Below are positions 32,179 through 42,685 of a stretch of DNA of 64,000 bases, one piece after another. The translations under genes were made by a program, and so were the position numbers. The stretch is from CAVUPF01 sp963743285. Its GTDB lineage: Bacteria; Actinomycetota; Thermoleophilia; Solirubrobacterales; 70-9. A model generated the notes under the pieces. That model worked only from the letters and a program-made list of their open reading frames with translations. It was not told the DNA's origin and ran no database searches. The number at the start of each line of letters is the position of its first letter. Positions within the stretch are counted from its first letter, which is position 1. The stretch spans positions 62,001 to 126,000 of the forward strand of contig CAVUPF010000004.1 of NCBI GenBank assembly GCA_963743285.1. Direction: 5' to 3'.

Positions 32179-32213
32179 CTGCGGCCATCTGCTTCACGTT
32201 TCCGCCCCCCGGC

Positions 32214-32246
32214 GGGTGTAGGGTCGGCGCGACCCCTAGTCCACCC
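32214..32246 (+). promoter_or_regulatory. hairpin abutting the ribosome binding site
   Basis: GGGTGTAGGGTCG and CGACCCCTAGTCCACCC form a stem of about 13 bp with small bulges and loop GCG. GGAGG (32249-32253) follows at once and ATG 32262 is 8 nt further. It may be a folD terminator or a 5' UTR structure that controls translation. No U-run follows. Confidence 0.4.
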
Positions 32247-32261
32247 ACGGAGGATATGTAG

Positions 32262-32891
32262 ATGGAAGTCAACAAACTGAACACCGGGGAGAAAATCGCG
32301 GCGATCTCCGCGGTCCTGCTCTTCATATTCATGTTCTTCACCTGGTTCGGAGTCGAAGTCTCCGGAGCTGGAGCCTTTTCCGGCAGCGTGCCGGGGGCCG
32401 GCGGGGACGCCTGGGACGCCCTCGAATTCATTCCGATCATCCTGATCATCGCGGTCATCGCCGCACTCGGCGTCGCGACACTCCGCCTCACCGATTCGAG
32501 CTATGAGCCACCGATCTCGATGAACGCCGTCGTCGCGGCTCTCGGCGGCCTCTCGGTGCTGCTCATCCTGTTTCGGATCGTCGACCCGCCGAGCTTCGGC
32601 AGTTTCGGTGGCGTCTCGGTGAGTGGGACGGTGGAAATCGGCATCTTCTTGGGACTGATCGCCGCTGCCGGAATCGCCTACGGCGGCTACCTCGCGATGA
32701 AAGAGGAAGGAGCTTCGTTCGGCGATACCGCTGACCGGCTCTCCGGCGGTGGTGGTGGCGGGCCGGCTGCCGGACCACCGCCGCCCCCGCCCCCGCCCCC
32801 CTCGGCTCCGCCTCCGCCACCTCCCGCCACGGCGCAGCCACCACCTCCCGCCACGCCTCCGCCGCCCCCTCCGCCCAGCAGCGGAGCCTAG
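32262..32891 (+). CDS. membrane protein with proline-rich C terminus
   Basis: 209 residues. Four hydrophobic segments (IAAISAVLLFIFMFF, IPIILIIAVIAALGVATL, MNAVVAALGGLSVLLIL, IGIFLGLIAAAGIAYGGYLA) are followed by a Gly run and a tail made almost only of Pro, Ala and Ser. This layout is common for small actinobacterial membrane proteins of unknown role; the tail could bind SH3- or WW-like partners or simply be a spacer. It has a strong ribosome site and a terminator directly after. Confidence 0.7.
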   Translation: MEVNKLNTGEKIAAISAVLLFIFMFFTWFGVEVSGAGAFSGSVPGAGGDAWDALEFIPIILIIAVIAALGVATLRLTDSSYEPPISMNAVVAALGGLSVLLILFRIVDPPSFGSFGGVSVSGTVEIGIFLGLIAAAGIAYGGYLAMKEEGASFGDTADRLSGGGGGGPAAGPPPPPPPPPSAPPPPPPATAQPPPPATPPPPPPPSSGA

Positions 32892-32913
32892 GCAAGGACT
32901 CCAAGGGCTGACT

Positions 32914-32946
32914 GCGACCCCGGGGCGCTCGGCGCTCCGGGGTCGC
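32914..32946. terminator. strong hairpin terminator between convergent genes
   Basis: GCGACCCCGGGGCGC, loop TCG, GCGCTCCGGGGTCGC: a 15-bp stem with one G-T wobble. It lies between the membrane-protein gene (+) and the GMC oxidoreductase (-) and could end transcription from both sides. There is no U-run on either strand. Confidence 0.7.
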
Positions 32947-32951
32947 GCGGC

Positions 32952-34809
32952 TCATCCAGCCGGCCCCACCTCCTGGGCAACCGCCCGGGCGACGTTCTTT
33001 GCGAAGGCGATCACGGTCATCATCGGGTTGACGCCGACCGAGGTGGGGAAGAGGGAGGCATCGGCGACGTGGAGGCCGGCGGCGCCGTTGACCGAGCCGT
33101 CGGCGGCGCAGACGCCCTCGCTCGGCTCGGCGGCGATTCGGGCAGTCCCCATCGGATGGAAGGCCTCAAGGCGCAGCTCTGAGGGTCTGAACGCGGTCGC
33201 CTCGAACTCGGCGAGCTGGCCTGGCTTCAGCGTGCCGACGCGGGCGATGTTGGGGTAGACCTCGGTTGCTCCGGCGGCAAAGTGGACCTCGGCGGCGCGG
33301 GCGATACCGAAGGCGAGGCGGCCGGCATCGTCATCGGTCAGCCCGTAGGTGGCCCGCAGCGAGCCGTCGCCGCTCAGGCCGATGCGCCCTGAGGAGCGGT
33401 CGGAGAGGTGGACTCCGATTGAGCCGACGTGGCCGAAGTCGAGCATCGCCTGCTGGTGCTCGCGGCCGGTGCCGAGCAGCCAGGCGCCGCCGAAGGCGAG
33501 TGGGGTGAAGGTCGCCTCGAGCAGGATCTCCTGTGGGGCCCACTCGTCGACGTAGTAGCTCTGCATCACGCCCTCCCAGCCACGCACCTCCTCCTCATAT
33601 CGTGCACCGACCCAGCAGGCAGGGTGAATGTGGAGGTTGCGGCCGACCTGGCGGCCGCCGAGGCCGGAGCGCAACAACAGCTCCGGCGTCCCCAGGGCGC
33701 CCCCCGCGACGATCGTGGCGCGGCGAGCTCGCACCGTGTAGGCACCGTGATCGCCATTGCCGCCCGCCGTCGCAGCGATCGAGCAGCGCACGCCGAGTGC
33801 CCGCCCGTCCTCGACCAGTACCCGGCGCGCCAGCGCGCCGACCCGGACCCGCGCCCCGGCGGCGACGGCGCGCGGCAGATAGCTGACGTTCATGCTGCGC
33901 TTGGCGTCGATCTCACAGCCAAATGGGCAGGAGCTGCACTGCACGCAGCTTCCGGCGTTGCGGGAAATCGGTCCGCCCCGCGCACCGAGCCGCCGTGCGC
34001 CCTCCATTGCGAGCTGGCCGTTTCGCCCCATCCGCTCGGGATCCAGCGGCGTCACCCGCAGGAACTCCTCGGCCTCGGCGTAGTCGGCGCCTAGCTCTGC
34101 TGCCCAGGAGACTCCGTAGCGCCTCCGCCAGTCCTCGAGGACTGGTTCAGGAGCACGGAAGCAGGTGCCTGAGTTGATCACCGTGGTGCCGCCGAGAACG
34201 CGCGCCACCGGGACCGGGATCGGCGGCCGACCCTCGGCGATCGTCAGGCCACCGTCGCGGTAGAGGGAGGCGATCGCGTCCAGCGGATCGCTCGGGTAGC
34301 TGTCGCGGTCGTAGCGCCCGCCCGCCTCCAGCACGATCACGTCGAGGCCGGCCTCCGCCAGAGTGGCCGCGGCGACCGCGCCACCGGCCCCGGAGCCGAC
34401 GATGACGACGTCGCACTCCTCGCCCTCGGCGCGCGGCATCGTGTCCCCGAGCGAGCCAGCCGACTCGGGCAGCGAGCCGTCGGCCAGGGCGCAGCCGATC
34501 TGGAAGCCGATCCGCTCCCTGACCTGAGGGGTGACCGCGTAGCCGAGAGTCGAAGAGGACCTTGGCCATCAGCAACAGGTCTCGGAAGAGGCCCAGGCGG
34601 GAGCTCTCCATGTGTTGCAGGAAGTCCTCGCGAGCGCCGGCGTCGAGGCGGCTGAAGCGCCAGGGGAATGGCAGCCACTCGAAAGCGCGCAGCCCCAACC
34701 GCAGGCGGGCAAGGATCCGCGGCGAGGTCGAGGTGAGGAACGCAGCCACCGGGCCGGAGACCTCGACCTCACGCTCCGCCGCCGGCAGCCCGTCGATGCC
34801 GGGCGCCAT
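32952..34809 (-). pseudogene. GMC-family FAD oxidoreductase, frameshifted
   Basis: The main part (32952-34439) has the FAD motif VVIVGSGAGGAVAAATL, GGTTVINSGTCFRAP, NAGSCVQCSSCPFGCEID and the C-terminal HPMGTAR and VNPMMTVIAFAKN, as in GMC/choline-dehydrogenase-like enzymes. The natural N-terminal domain (from ATG 34809: EREVEVSGPVAAFLTST, RLGLRAFEWLPFPWRF) is in another frame. The join is at about 34548, where removing one base restores VLFDSGYAVTPQVRERIGFQ reading into the oxidoreductase. So the gene carries a single-base frameshift, real or from sequencing. ATG 34439 may allow translation of the catalytic part alone (495 residues). Substrate unknown. Confidence 0.75.
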
Positions 34810-34869
34810 CGCCTCGCAGATTGCGCTCAGGGTGCGTTGCTCAGCGGCCGACAGCCCCGGCGGGCGTCT

Positions 34870-35313
34870 TCAGCCCGGGTCCAGCGGCCGGCCGACTCGG
34901 CCGATCAGCGACCAGAGCCAGAGGGCCACCAGCACCAGGGAGCCGTCGACCAGGAAGTTCAGCAGGTAGATGAAGACGTGCTGGTCGAACAGGTAGAAGC
35001 CGAGCGCCGAGAGCGAGGATGAGACCTTGCCCACCGCAAGGAGCAGCAGCAGGGGCCGGTAGCGGACCACGTCGATCTGGGCGATCAGGCAAATCCCAGT
35101 GATCACCACCATGTAGGAGAAAGCGAGCCCGAGCCAGAGCTGCTCGGTGCCATGCGGGGCGCGGACAAAGCCGCCGAGATCGCCGCCGAGATCGGAGATC
35201 GTGTTCAGCACGCCGTTGGGAACGGCTATGAAGAGGATGCCGACTCCGACGAAGCTGATCGCGAGCAAGCGCAGGCTAAAGACGACGAATCTCTCGGCAG
35301 GCGGTCCCCGCAT
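34870..35313 (-). CDS. four-helix membrane protein
   Basis: 147 residues with four hydrophobic segments (FSLRLLAISFVGVGILFIAV, LWLGLAFSYMVVITGICLIA, LLLLLAVGKVSSSLSALGFY, LLNFLVDGSLVLVALWLWSL). It is directly upstream of and co-oriented with the GMC oxidoreductase, so it is probably in the same operon and may anchor or serve it. No named family is recognised. Divergent from gatC with about 76 bp between. Confidence 0.65.
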   Translation of the reverse strand: MRGPPAERFVVFSLRLLAISFVGVGILFIAVPNGVLNTISDLGGDLGGFVRAPHGTEQLWLGLAFSYMVVITGICLIAQIDVVRYRPLLLLLAVGKVSSSLSALGFYLFDQHVFIYLLNFLVDGSLVLVALWLWSLIGRVGRPLDPG

Positions 35314-35377
35314 TCCCGCGGCACTCTAACTGGCTGGCTGGCCAAAGCGCCGGGCGGGGTGACTCGGAGCCGCCACC

Positions 35378-35383
35378 TAGAAT
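35378..35383 (+). promoter_or_regulatory. putative -10 box TAGAAT
   Basis: TAGAAT ends 6 nt before the gatC GTG at 35390, so the transcript would start at or next to the start codon. Confidence 0.45.
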
Positions 35384-35389
35384 CCGCTC

Positions 35390-35680
35390 GTGATCGATCG
35401 GGAGCAAGTTCTTCATATCGCGCAGCTGGCTCGGCTGCGCCTGGACGAGACCGAGGTCGAGCGGATGAGCGGGGAGCTTTCCGGGATCTTCGGCGCACGT
35501 CGATCGCATCACCGCGCTTGATCTCAGCGACGTGCCGCCTACCTCGCACGTAGTCGAGCTTGTGAACGTGCTGAGAGCGGACGAGCCGCGTCCCAGCTGG
35601 CCCAGGGACGTGGTGCTGGCGCAGGCCCCGGATCCCGTCGACGGGGCGTTTCGAGTTCCTTCGCCTCAAGCCGAGGCCTG

Positions 35681-35681
<1 letters not shown>
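35390..35681 (+). pseudogene. gatC: glutamyl/aspartyl-tRNA amidotransferase subunit C, frameshifted
   Basis: The small subunit of GatCAB. Frame 1 from GTG 35390 reads VIDREQVLHIAQLARLRLDE to SGELSGIF, then stops at 35521. Skipping one base near 35492 gives AHVDRITALDLSDVPPTSHV, LRADEPRPSWPRDVVLAQAP and AFRVPSPQAEA, ending at TGA 35679-35681, exactly overlapping the gatA ATG. The full span of 292 nt is 97 codons plus one base. Since gatC is normally needed, sequencing error or an unusual frameshift should be considered before true loss. Confidence 0.85.
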
Positions 35682-37109
<1,428 letters not shown>

Positions 37110-37117
<8 letters not shown>

Positions 37118-38552
37118 TCTGGAAGCGGTGATCGGGCTGGAGATCCACGTGCAGCTGGCGACCCGGACAAAGATGTTCTGCGGCTGTGAGCTCTCCTTCG
37201 GCGACGAGCCCAACGTCCACACCTGCCCGATCTGCCTCGCTCACCCAGGAGTCCTGCCCGTGCCCAACGAGGAGGCGATCCGCTACGCACTGCAGATCGC
37301 CGCCGCGCTGGAGTGCGAGGTGGCGCCGCGTTCGATCTTCCACCGCAAGAACTACTTCTACCCCGACAGCCCGAAGGCCTACCAGATCAGCCAGTACGAC
37401 ATCCCGCTGGCGAGCAGCGGCAAGCTCGGGGAGGTGCGCATCCATCGCGCCCATCTGGAGGAGGACGCGGCGAAGATGGTCCACATCGGCGAGTCCGGGC
37501 GCATCCATGGCTCAGGCGCCTCGCTGGTCGACTTCAACCGCGGCGGCACACCCCTGGTCGAGATCGTCACCGAGCCCGACCTGCGCAGCGCCGCCGAGGC
37601 GGCTGAGTGGGCGCGGCTGCTGCGCACGACGATCCGCCAGCTCGGGGTCTCCGACGTCAACATGGAGGAGGGAAGCCTGCGCTGCGACGCCAATGTCTCG
37701 GTGCGGCCGGCCGGCAGCGAGGAGCTGGGCACGAAGACGGAGCTGAAGAACATGAACAGCTTCCGCTTCCTGCAGCGCGGGATCGAAGCCGAGCTGGCCC
37801 GCCAGCGCGAGCTGGTCGAGGCCGGCGGGAGCGTCAGCCAGGAAACCCTCCACTTCGACCCCCAGAGCGGCTCCCTGACTTCGCTGCGCTCCAAGGAGGA
37901 GGCGCACGACTACCGCTACTTCCCAGAGCCCGATCTGGTCCCGCTCGCCCCGACCGAGGCGATGCTGCGCGAGGCCCACGACTCGCTGCCGGAGCTGCCA
38001 AGGGCGAGGATCGAGCGCTACCGGAGCGAGATGGGGCTGGCGTCCGATGCCGCAGCGCTGCTCGCCGCCGACCCCGAGACCGCCAGCTACTTCGAGCAGG
38101 CCATCGAGGCAGTTGACGGACTCGAGCCACGGGTCCTCGCCAACTGGGTAACCGGCGAGTTAGCCGCCGCGTTGCGCCAGGGCGACGACGACGCAACCGC
38201 CGCCGAGTCCAAGGTCGAGCCTGCATCGCTCGCCGCGCTGGTCGTGATGGTCCAGGGCAAGAGGATCTCCCACGGCAGCGGCAAGGCCGTGCTCGCGACG
38301 CTGGTCGCCGAAGGCGGCGAGCCGGGCGCAATCGTCGAGCGGGAGGGCTTGTCCCAGATCTCCGACAGCGGCGAGCTGGAGTCGATCGTCGCCGCGGCGC
38401 TCGCCGCAAATCCCGAGGCCGCCGCGCAGGTCCGCAGCGGTAACGAGAGGGCGATCGGAGCGATCGTCGGCGCGGTGATGAGGGAGACGAGAGGACGCGC
38501 AGACGGCGGCCAGGTCAACCGCTTGATCAAGGAGCAGCTGGCACGGTCCTGA
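37110..38552 (+). CDS. gatB: glutamyl/aspartyl-tRNA amidotransferase subunit B
   Basis: tRNA-binding kinase/transamidase subunit, 480 residues. Diagnostic: VIGLEIHVQLATRTKMFCGC, TCPICLAHPGVLPVPN with zinc-binding cysteines, RKNYFYPDSPKAYQISQYD, and a C-terminal YqeY-like tail (GRADGGQVNRLIKEQL). ATG 37110 is preferred to ATG 37104 because GGAGG lies 6 nt upstream. It overlaps gatA by 8 nt, so the three subunits are coupled. Confidence 0.94.
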
Positions 38553-38681
38553 TTGCCTTGGTCGCGGGCGGCGAAGGTGCTTGGACCGGGCATCCCGCAG
38601 GACCATCGGCGGGCGCAGATTTCGCCGGGGATGGGCCGGGCCCCTCTCGAGGCGCCCGGAGCGCTGCGAAAGTGCGGTCGC

Positions 38682-38710
38682 GCACTTTGTAACACTCTGT
38701 CACAAAGTGC
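38682..38710. promoter_or_regulatory. 29-bp palindromic operator
   Basis: Arms GCACTTTGTAACA and TGTCACAAAGTGC around CTC match with one mismatch. A further AAAGTGC lies at 38669-38675, forming another inverted pair with the left arm, and an ACTTTG lies just downstream. The shape fits a TetR-like dimer or pair of dimers covering the promoter. Confidence 0.65.
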
Positions 38711-38716
38711 TACTTT
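38687..38716 (+). promoter_or_regulatory. putative promoter of the NADH dehydrogenase gene
   Basis: TTGTAA (38687-38692), 18-bp spacer, TACTTT (38711-38716), start codon 7 nt later. The operator covers the -35 and spacer, so binding would repress. Confidence 0.5.
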
Positions 38717-38723
38717 GACTTTC

Positions 38724-39995
38724 ATGGCCTGGAACGTCGTCATCGCCGGTGGGGGGTTCGGGGGAGCGATGGCAGCGCGCGAGCTGGAGCGGCTGATGCC
38801 GCGACAGTCGGTTCGCATGGTGCTCATCAACGAGGCCAACTTCATGCTCTACACGCCGTTTCTGCCGGAGGCCGCGGCGGGGACTCTGGAGCCGCGCCAC
38901 GTGGTGACGCCGCTGCGGGAAATCCTCGCGCGGGCCTACCTGCGGCTCGGTTCGGTGGTCGGTCACGACCCGGAGGCGCGCACGGTCGAGCTGCGCCCCA
39001 AGTACGGCCAGGTCGAGACGCTCCGCTACGACCAGCTGCTGCTCGCGGTCGGATCGGTGTCTCGCGTGCTGCCGGTGCCCGGCCTGGCCGAGCACGCGGT
39101 CGGCTTCAAGAGCCTCGCCGACGCGATCTGGCTCCGCAACCACGTGGTCGAGACGCTCGAGGAAGCGAACGCCACCGACGACCCGGATCGCCGCGATCAG
39201 CTTCTCACCTACGTCTTCGTCGGCGGCGGCTATGCGGGCCTTGAGGCGCTCTCCGAGCTGCAGGACTTCGCTGCCGACGCGATGGAGAGCTACCCGCGCG
39301 CCCGCTTGCACGGGATGCGCTGGGTCCTGGTCGAGGCGAGTGACCGGGTTCTGCCGGAGATCGAGCCCCAGCTCGCCGATTACGCCCTGCGCGAGCTGCG
39401 GGGACGCGGCATCGACATCCGGCTCGGCACGACCCTGGCGGAGGTGACCGTCGATCGGGCCAGGCTCTCGAGCGGGGAGACGCTGCCGACCTGCACGGTC
39501 GTCTGGACGGCGGGTGTTACGGCACACCCCAGCCTGCGTGATCTCAACGTCCCGCTTGACGAGAGGGGCCGGGTGCCGGTCGGAGAGCACCTGCGGGTCG
39601 AGGGAATGGACTCGGTCTGGGCGATCGGCGACTGCGCGGCGGCCCCCGACCCGCGCGGCGGCCTCTGCCCGCCGACCGCCCAGCACGCCGTCCGCCAGGG
39701 CCCGGTCGCGGCGCGCAACATCGCCGCCGAGCTGGGAATCGGCTCAGCGCGGCCGTTCGTGTACCGCAGCAACGCGTCCTTCGTGAACCTCGGTCGCTAC
39801 AAGGCGGTCGGCAAGGTCGGCGAGCGCACCTACCGCGGCTTCCCGGCCTGGTGGCTGGCTCGGACCTACCACATGAGCCAGATCCCAGGCGCCGCCCGCA
39901 AGGCCCGCGCCGTGCTCGACTGGACTGCCAGCCTGCCTTTCCGCCGCGACATCTCAGAGGTCGGCTCCATCGGACATCCAAAGCCGCTGAAATAG
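38724..39995 (+). CDS. ndh: type II NADH dehydrogenase (NAD(P)/FAD-dependent oxidoreductase)
   Basis: Non-proton-pumping NADH:quinone oxidoreductase, peripheral membrane flavoprotein, 423 residues. It has the FAD motif VVIAGGGFGGAMAAREL, the NADH motif YVFVGGGYAGLEALSEL, the second flavin motif VWAIGDCAA, and PPTAQHAVRQG. It would feed electrons to menaquinone, made by the men genes in this window. ATG 38724 is chosen because the palindrome and promoter lie directly upstream; the open frame continues upstream only through that region. A related ferredoxin-NAD reductase role is less likely. Confidence 0.85.
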   Translation: MAWNVVIAGGGFGGAMAARELERLMPRQSVRMVLINEANFMLYTPFLPEAAAGTLEPRHVVTPLREILARAYLRLGSVVGHDPEARTVELRPKYGQVETLRYDQLLLAVGSVSRVLPVPGLAEHAVGFKSLADAIWLRNHVVETLEEANATDDPDRRDQLLTYVFVGGGYAGLEALSELQDFAADAMESYPRARLHGMRWVLVEASDRVLPEIEPQLADYALRELRGRGIDIRLGTTLAEVTVDRARLSSGETLPTCTVVWTAGVTAHPSLRDLNVPLDERGRVPVGEHLRVEGMDSVWAIGDCAAAPDPRGGLCPPTAQHAVRQGPVAARNIAAELGIGSARPFVYRSNASFVNLGRYKAVGKVGERTYRGFPAWWLARTYHMSQIPGAARKARAVLDWTASLPFRRDISEVGSIGHPKPLK

Positions 39996-39999
39996 AGCC

Positions 40000-40287
40000 G
40001 TGGGCTTCGAGTACCCGATCATCGCCTTCTTTTTCGGACTCCCCGCCGGCATCATCGGCAAGAGCAAGGGCAGCTCCTTTTGGCTCTGGCTGCTGATCGG
40101 GACGGTGCTACCGCTGCTCGGCCTGCTCGTGGTGATCTTCTACCGCTCCGAGAAGACCGAACCGGAGCGACAGTGCCCGACTTGTCGCAAGATCGTCAAG
40201 CTCTACGTACAGGTCTGCCCGCGTTGTGGCGCCGAACTCTTTCTACCCACCGATCCCGCCGAAGTTCGGCGCCCCGGGGTTGGGTAG
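40000..40287 (+). CDS. small membrane protein with zinc ribbon
   Basis: 95 residues, GTG start 4 nt after ndh, so probably co-transcribed. Two hydrophobic segments (YPIIAFFFGLPAGIIG and WLWLLIGTVLPLLGLLVVIF) are followed by a cytosolic CPTCRK...CPRCGAE zinc ribbon (Cys59, 62, 73, 76). Such proteins are common in actinobacteria; function unknown. It converges with the glycosyltransferase gene 8 bp away. Confidence 0.7.
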   Translation: MGFEYPIIAFFFGLPAGIIGKSKGSSFWLWLLIGTVLPLLGLLVVIFYRSEKTEPERQCPTCRKIVKLYVQVCPRCGAELFLPTDPAEVRRPGVG

Positions 40288-40295
40288 CACCTCGC

Positions 40296-41360
40296 CTACC
40301 GCAACCAGGTCCTGACGATCGCGTTCGCGAAGCCGAGCCCGTAGCGAACGACAGCTGGCTTCTTGGAGTGTCCGTGGAGACGGCGCTCGACGGTGATCGG
40401 CACCTCCTTAGCCGGGATCCCCCGCTTGATCGCCTCGATCATGAACTCGGAGGTGTGGAACTGCTCCTGGCGCAGAACGAGCTGTGGAAGGACGGTCGCA
40501 CGGACCGCGCGGTAGCCGTTGGAGCAGTCGGTGACGTGGGTGCGGGTGATCAGGGAAACGAGGCGGTTGAAGAAGACGATGCCCAGCTCGCGGGCGAGGT
40601 GGTTGCGCTCGGCCTGGCCGAGCACGCGGGAGCCGTGGGCGACATCGACCTCGCCGTCGAGGATCGGCTTGACCAGCCGCTCCATCTCCGAGGGCAGGTG
40701 CTGGCCGTCGGCGTCGAGGGTGACGACGATCTCGGCCTCCGAGTCGACCATGAGGCGATACCCGGTGCGCAGCGCGGCGCCGCCGCCGCGGTTGATCACA
40801 TGGCGGGCGACGGCCGCACCGTGCCCGGCCGCAAGGTCGCCGGTGCCGTCGCGTGAGCCGTCATCGACCACCAACACCGCCGTCCCCACGCCGCAGACCT
40901 CGGCTGGCATCTGGTCGAGCACCTCACCGATGCTCTCGGCCTCGTTGTAGGCCGGGATGAGGATTGCGACCTTGCCGCGGAAGCGCTGCGGCAGGCCGGC
41001 CTGGCGGAACTCCTCCCAGGCAAGTCCCTCGAGGACCGCCGAGAGCTGGCGCGAGTTGCGCGCCGCCTGGATCAGTGCCCGCAAGATCAGTCCGAAGAGG
41101 ACGAAGATCGCGAAGACTGCGAGGCCGAGGATGCGTCCTCCGTTGCCCTTTTCGAAGGAGAAGGCGGAGAGCAGCTTGTCGGTGATTTCGGTGCCGGAGA
41201 CGACCGCCAGGCCGAACCCCCCGGCGAGCAGGATCAGCACGTCGACGTTGCGCAGTGAGCGGCGTCGGAGCAGCGCGTAGGCGATGATCGCGACGGCGAT
41301 CAGCAGACCGGCGCTGCGCAGCGCGGTCAGTTCTGCGGGGAGGATGCTCGCCTGGGCCAT
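40296..41360 (-). CDS. family 2 glycosyltransferase with N-terminal DUF2304-like membrane domain
   Basis: 354 residues. The N-terminal about 110 contain three hydrophobic segments (SAGLLIAVAIIAYALL, VDVLILLAGGFGLAVVSG, ILGLAVFAIFVLFGLILRAL), like DUF2304 proteins. The rest is a GT2 domain of the dolichol-phosphate-mannose-synthase type: VAILIPAYNEAESIGEVLDQ, VLVVDDGSRDGT, VTLDADGQHLPSEM (DxD-like) and GSRVLG. The likely role is polyprenyl-phosphate sugar synthesis feeding the two membrane glycosyltransferases encoded just upstream. It overlaps the preceding gene by 34 nt. Confidence 0.85.
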   Translation of the reverse strand: MAQASILPAELTALRSAGLLIAVAIIAYALLRRRSLRNVDVLILLAGGFGLAVVSGTEITDKLLSAFSFEKGNGGRILGLAVFAIFVLFGLILRALIQAARNSRQLSAVLEGLAWEEFRQAGLPQRFRGKVAILIPAYNEAESIGEVLDQMPAEVCGVGTAVLVVDDGSRDGTGDLAAGHGAAVARHVINRGGGAALRTGYRLMVDSEAEIVVTLDADGQHLPSEMERLVKPILDGEVDVAHGSRVLGQAERNHLARELGIVFFNRLVSLITRTHVTDCSNGYRAVRATVLPQLVLRQEQFHTSEFMIEAIKRGIPAKEVPITVERRLHGHSKKPAVVRYGLGFANAIVRTWLR

Positions 41361-42685
41361 GAGCCGCTAGACAATAGGGCCGAAGCCCCCCACGAAAGCG
41401 CCGCTGCGGCGAGCGGAAACACGAGTGTCATCAGAATCTCGCCGCGCCGGTTGGATGCCAGGGAGATGGCGCCGACCACGGTGATGATCACGATCGGCGT
41501 CGCCAGCACGGTCAGCTCCCACCATTGGCGGCGGCGGGCCAGCAGCCAGAGCCCGGCCAGCGCCAGGGCGACGATCAGCAGCTGGAGCGCTCGTCCGGCG
41601 GTGCTGCTCATCACCTCTCCGGGGCCGCTGCTCCAGATCCGTCCCACCTTGCGGGCGGTCATCGCCAGGTATTCGATCGGCTCTTCGCCGAAATATTTCG
41701 AGAAGTCTTGCTTGGCGATCTTGTCGAGGGCGGAGTCGCGCGGCAGTTCCGGGTAGCGGGCGGCGACGCGGTTGAACAGCCGGGTCGGGTTGACGCGTTC
41801 CAGCGCTGCCGAGTATGGCGCCAGTTCGCGGTGGTGATAGCGCTTCTCCAGCAGCGCCTTGACCTGCTGGTATTCGCCGTCGGCGGGCAGGAAGGTGCCG
41901 ACGTAGAGCGCCTTGCCGTCGCCGGTCGAGATCGGTACGAAGCGTTCGAGCAAAACCAGGTTTCGGACCGTCCAGGGGAGGACTGGGACCAGGAAGGCGG
42001 CGAGGAAGATCGCGATCCCCGCCAGGCCGGGCTTCCAGCCCCGCTCGCGGCCGACCCTAATCGCCGCGAGGAGGGCGAAGGCAGCCGCCACGGGCAGATA
42101 ATCGGGGCGGATCAGCGAGGTGAGGCCGAAGAAGAAGCCGGGCGCCAACCAGGCCCAGAGGCTGCGTTGCTCACAGGCCCAGAGAAAGGAGAGGACGGCG
42201 ACCGGCAGGGTGAAGATCGCGGGCGGCTCGCTCATCAGCTCCCCCGTCGTATGGATGAACGACGGGTAGACGGCGACGCCGAAGGCCGCGATCAGCCCCG
42301 CGGCCCGGCCGGAAAGCCGCTCCCCGAGGCAGAAGACGGCGATGATCGCCGCCACCCCGAGCAGCGCCTCGACGATCCGGGCGACGCCTTCCCGGTCGCT
42401 CCCCGTCGCGTAGAACGCGGCGGCGTATAGCAGCGGCGCTCCCGGCGACCAGTCGCTGGAGGCTTGAACGTGAAACTCGGGGCCCCCGTAGCTGCCTTCC
42501 GTGAAGAGCGCCTTGGACAGCGCGTAGTAGGCGTGCGAATCGGGGCTGGGCTTCGCCAGGGGCTCGACGACCCGGTAGGCGCGCAGCCCGAGTCCCAGCA
42601 CGGCGATCATCGCCAGCAACGTCAAGGTGCGTCGCCCATAGCGTTCGGGGAGGGCGCGAATCCACCGCGAAGTCCGGGCAGGCAT
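41327..42685 (-). CDS. ArnT/PMT-like (GT39) membrane glycosyltransferase
   Basis: 452 residues with about ten hydrophobic helices. The first periplasmic loop carries acidic residues after the first helix (LRAYRVVEPLAKPSPDSHAY), as in polyprenyl-phosphate-sugar-dependent glycosyltransferases. LTSLIRPDYLPVAAAFALLA and VPVLPWTVRNLVLLERFVPI are typical. It probably transfers a lipid-linked sugar to a cell-envelope acceptor. It is a tandem paralogue of the gene at 44132 (APWTIRNALALGRFVPLSTG there). Confidence 0.8.
   Translation of the reverse strand: MPARTSRWIRALPERYGRRTLTLLAMIAVLGLGLRAYRVVEPLAKPSPDSHAYYALSKALFTEGSYGGPEFHVQASSDWSPGAPLLYAAAFYATGSDREGVARIVEALLGVAAIIAVFCLGERLSGRAAGLIAAFGVAVYPSFIHTTGELMSEPPAIFTLPVAVLSFLWACEQRSLWAWLAPGFFFGLTSLIRPDYLPVAAAFALLAAIRVGRERGWKPGLAGIAIFLAAFLVPVLPWTVRNLVLLERFVPISTGDGKALYVGTFLPADGEYQQVKALLEKRYHHRELAPYSAALERVNPTRLFNRVAARYPELPRDSALDKIAKQDFSKYFGEEPIEYLAMTARKVGRIWSSGPGEVMSSTAGRALQLLIVALALAGLWLLARRRQWWELTVLATPIVIITVVGAISLASNRRGEILMTLVFPLAAAALSWGASALLSSGSWPRRASSPQN

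Noticed and set aside
32750..32890. CCG-rich tract as a non-coding repeat
   Set aside because: It is explained by the poly-proline C terminus of the membrane protein.
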